Part shown: positions 61,062 to 64,000 of the stretch, piece by piece
Numbering within the stretch: position 1 is the stretch's first letter
Layout of the letters: each line of letters begins with the position of its first letter
Assembly (NCBI GenBank): GCA_018806915.1
Contig: JAGKQI010000028.1
Coordinates: forward strand, 620,001 to 684,000
From: Phytophthora colocasiae
Lineage: Eukaryota > Oomycota > Peronosporomycetes > Peronosporales > Peronosporaceae
Direction of reading: 5' to 3'
Length of the DNA: 64,000 nucleotides
Position numbers and translations under genes: made by a program
The notes under the pieces: generated by a model
Database searches by the model: none
Told to the model about the DNA's origin: nothing
The model's input: only the letters and a program-made list of their open reading frames with translations

Positions 61062-61471
61062 TGCAGCGGGGCTGCGTAGGTGTGCACGGCACAGAGGAAG
61101 TTGGGTTGACTCGTAGAGTCCTGCTTGCAAGGCACTAGCCTTCGGTTCTATACAAGAACCAAGTAGTCCACTAAATACGGGACTCTCACAATCAGTGTCC
61201 CTATAATAAAGGAACTAACACTAATTATGTAAAATGCAAACTGATTTTTATTTATTTTATTGCCCTAATCCTGAATGTAACGGATTTAGTATCTAACATA
61301 CTAAATCCTAATCAAATGTAATGTGTGGCTCTGAGCTAACAGCCAGCAACTGGCTACATGTGTGACGTGTGAGAAACACTATGTGTTGTACACGGATCTG
61401 TGACTTGTGACCTGGATGGTGTATACCACACCTATTGTAGCCAAGGCGCGCAGCTCATTATAACCGTTACA
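61062..61471 (-). repeat. D2 3' LTR (410 bp)
   Basis: Reverse complement of the D1 LTRs with scattered substitutions (ends TGCAGCGGGG and CCGTTACA on plus). Polypurine tract complement CCCTCCCCACCAAA at 61472-61485. Confidence 0.93.
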
Positions 61472-61761
61472 CCCTCCCCACCAAACCGTGGATACGGAGT
61501 ATCTACAACTGTAGACATAACTGCCTTGTCAAGGCCTGTCACCAACAACTTTCCGATAAAGAAATCTCTCAACGAGGTGCGCGGGTGCGCTAGCTCAGCG
61601 AGCACATTCTTCAATTCTCCAGCAGAGCCAACGCTCCTGGGGTGTCCAGTGACCAGGCGTCTACGCCCCAGCGCCTCAGCGCTTTCCGGTCTGAGCCCTC
61701 GGCTCCTCTCACGCTCTCCGATTCCGGAGTATTTCGCGGCGTTTCGCCTTCGCTACGGAGC

Positions 61762-63390
61762 GATGTTCAAGGCCAGCCCGACGTCAGAGTGGTAGCGGTG
61801 GCTCACCCTTCAGTACACGACAGCGTCGCCGAGCGCGCGACCCGTCGCTCTCCTGCAGAGGAAGGCGAGGTCGGAAGTGGACTACGAGGAGTCGAACAGG
61901 GCGATGCCCGCGTCTCCTGCTCCTGCGAGCCCTCCGGACGACCCGATCTGAGCTGCGCTCTCCACGCGATCCGCGTCGGTACTCAATTCCTCGGCAGCTG
62001 CGGCGGCCAATCCGTTCCCGGAGGGACCTTCGAGCCTCGTGCTCAACGCGTTGCCGCAACGCACCACCGCTTCCTGCTCGCGATGAGCCAGAGTCACTCA
62101 AAGGGAGTCGAGACGCGATCACCAACCCTCTGGATGAGGCACAGGAGGCTTCCCTGAGCGGTGCTCCAGAGTCACGTCGACCGGTCAACGGGACATCGTG
62201 GGGACTTCGTCGCGGCGCGACTACGGCTTCGAGCCTCGCGACCCTGCCGAGCAGGTGAAGCAGTTGATGGCGCAGCCAAGCCTGCATGGTTACGCCAGGC
62301 AATCCTCCACGTACGGTGGCTGAGACTCAGCAGCGACAGAGGGGCTCCATGAGCGTTTGCTGACCCCGCAGGTGTGCACACTCGCCGAGTATCGGCAACG
62401 CTTAGATAAGCAACGGCGACGGGAGTCTGTGCCTCAGATGAGGACTTATCCTCCTGCTCCAAACCGGAGAGACCACCCGGGACTACATGGTCCATGTGGC
62501 CACCTGGGCCGAGGCTTCACGGCAGCTCGCGTCGTTTGACCGGCTCATGGAGAGCTGCGCCGAGGTGGACGTCCGCCTCGCCCAGGTCTACTCTTCCAGT
62601 ACGCGAAGATACGCGTGCGGCCCGGCCGCTTTCCTCGTCACACGACGGCAGTGGCTCCGCCTCTCAGGCCACTATCCCTGCTTCGCCAGGATGCTCCTTC
62701 AGTCTCCGAGGGAGACTCGCTGGCTGTGCCAGCCACGGACCAGAAAGCCTGAGCTCGGCTGCTAGTCCGTCAGCTTCTCACTAGTGGTGAGAAGCGGGTG
62801 TCGGACTTTCGAGTGGTCGACCTCGAGGCCCCTTCAGGCGCCCCGATCTTCGCGATCAAAGCGTCCACGACGTCAGGGCAGTCCTGCCTCAGGGACCCCT
62901 TCAAACTCCCACGAGTTTTGGGAATGAGGATATCCACGCCACTTCACCAGATACTGGTTTTGACTACGGTGGCGACGCCGCGCCATCAGGCGCTCCGTGG
63001 TAGTGAGAGTCCCCTGCTCATCGAGCAACGGCGGAGAGGCCGATTCGCTGCGGAACGCCGTACTCGATAGTGTGACGAGCGCTATTTGTCGCATCGCGCC
63101 TGGTACCAACTCGATCACTCGATCGGTACTCTCGAGTCAGACTCAGTCCCTTCAGGGAACGTCGAGAGTGTTTGGCATTCGCATGCCCGTCTCGCTCATG
63201 ACATGGAGGAGATTGAAAGCCGGATGAAAGCTTGGCTCGAAGGTCCTCAGTCCTGACTGCTCGCCTGCACCAGCAGGAGCTTCAGCTCGCTGAGTTGCGA
63301 GGTCAGGTGACGTTGCTGCTGCAGATGACGCAGCCTGGGCACGTGTCGTCGGTGCCAGCGCCTCCGCGCTCACCCCGCGGGGTCCTGATA
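61762..63390 (+). pseudogene. Degenerate family D antisense gene in D2
   Basis: Homologous to 35601-33958. The start MFKASPTSEW is soon followed by a stop; pieces of the protein (DYMVHVATWAEASRQLASFD near 62484, TARLHQQELQLAELRGQVT near 63250) survive in different frames. At least several indels. Conservation of these blocks across copies supports a real ancestral gene. Confidence 0.75.
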
Positions 63391-64000
63391 TGGCTTAAGC
63401 AAGCCGACGTAGAACACCGGGTGTGTTCGCATCCGCTGGCAAGTCAAGCGTGTATGCCAGGCCCTTCTTGGCCACGACCGTAAATGGTCGATCAAACGCA
63501 GACGCAATTTCGTCTTAAAGACATTTGACACTGCATGTGTAGGTAGGTTCTTAGCGTTTAATAAAACCTGGTCACCGACCTTAAATTCCCATACATTGCT
63601 TCTACCTTTTGTATCCGCTTGTTCCTTCTGAACGTCTTGGCTTTCAGCCATCGCGTCACGTACACGGCGTAATACGCTCAATCTCACCGAGAGAAGTCAT
63701 CGACTTGTTTAAGCACAGCAGAAGGGCTGATATCAGCAAGCTCGGAGTCGAGCGACGGCACAGCCCTCTCCCCACCAAGCCCAAGGCTACCGCGTGGCGG
63801 TGAGTGAGCGGAACGCGCGGGTGCGCAAGGCCGTTCACGTAGAACGGGGTGAAGCCTGTCGAGGCATGCACCGCATTGTTCATGGAGAACTCAACGAGAG
63901 GAGCATGGCGCTCCAACGCTTCGGCGTTTCAGCGCATACGCTGCGGAGGATGTCCTCAGAACGCGGTTCACGCGTTCGGTCTGACCGTCGGTCTGCGGAT
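62870..64000 (-). pseudogene. pol: D2 integrase C-terminus and chromodomain
   Basis: Minus strand from the window edge: integrase DGQTERVNRV region, FSMNNAVHASTGFTPFYVNG, the conserved tail (WEFKVGDQVLLNAKNLPTHA) and chromodomain (RRRHRSQNQYLVKWRGYPHS). Split into several frames by indels. It retains the base missing from D1 near 33437 (GAAACGCCG). Overlaps the antisense gene as in D1. Confidence 0.84.

Larger units (their letters stand above)
61062..64000 (-). mobile_element. Ty3/Gypsy family D, copy 2 (D2), 3' part, minus strand
   Basis: Inserted in the A3 linker; continues beyond the window. Left flank is TTGAA, the likely 5-bp target duplication (other end not visible). Older than D1: the antisense gene and chromodomain region carry many indels. 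Confidence 0.92.

Overview
The window is a dense nest of LTR retrotransposons from a eukaryote. I see no bacterial features, rRNA, tRNA gene or CRISPR array. The best guess is an oomycete of the Phytophthora group. This rests on the Ty3/Gypsy types present (one combines a second, plant/archaeal-type RNase H with a chromodomain, an architecture I recall as described from oomycetes), on the compact intron-poor style and on a Merlin-type DNA transposon. The species call is inference.

Four Ty3/Gypsy families recur and are called A, B, C and D here. Layout: A1 (1-20587, + strand; start lies before the window) is split by a complete B element, B1 (1429-16648, - strand, 4-bp target duplication ACTC). 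A1 runs into A2 (20588-22947, - strand), an inverted partial copy of the same element, forming a palindrome of about 4.4 kb with a 218-bp spacer. A2 abuts a broken, intron-containing Merlin transposase gene (22948-23670, -). That gene is cut at its start codon by C (23671-55360, +, duplication ATGG). C carries three later insertions: D1 (28400-36307, duplication ATGCG), B2 (40015-53100, duplication AGAG) and a short hAT-type element (53602-54190, 8-bp duplication GAAGAAAC). Right of C are the Merlin 5' flank and an unrecognised pair of divergent reading frames (56089-58097). The second frame is cut by A3 (58098-61061, +), which is itself cut by D2 (61062 to the window end, -).

All four families have gag and pro-pol in different frames, with pro-pol at -1. 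Each has a virus-type slippery heptamer in the correct zero frame, followed by a stem-loop close to or containing the gag stop: A AAA AAC in A, G GGA AAC in C and D, G TTA AAC in B. Families B and D each also carry a long, unrecognised coiled-coil frame on the opposite strand between pol and the 3' LTR.

Other unusual layers: families A and D are filled with short perfect or near-perfect hairpins in both LTRs and coding sequence; family B is saturated with GGATCC/GATC in LTRs, coding sequence and satellite arrays; the A1/A2 palindrome resembles a natural RNAi trigger; and the C integrase contains an exact in-frame triplication of 198 bp. Nearly every element copy is broken by a few frameshifts or stops, but several (D1, B2) are only one to three lesions from intact, and their LTR pairs are nearly identical, so the nest is young.
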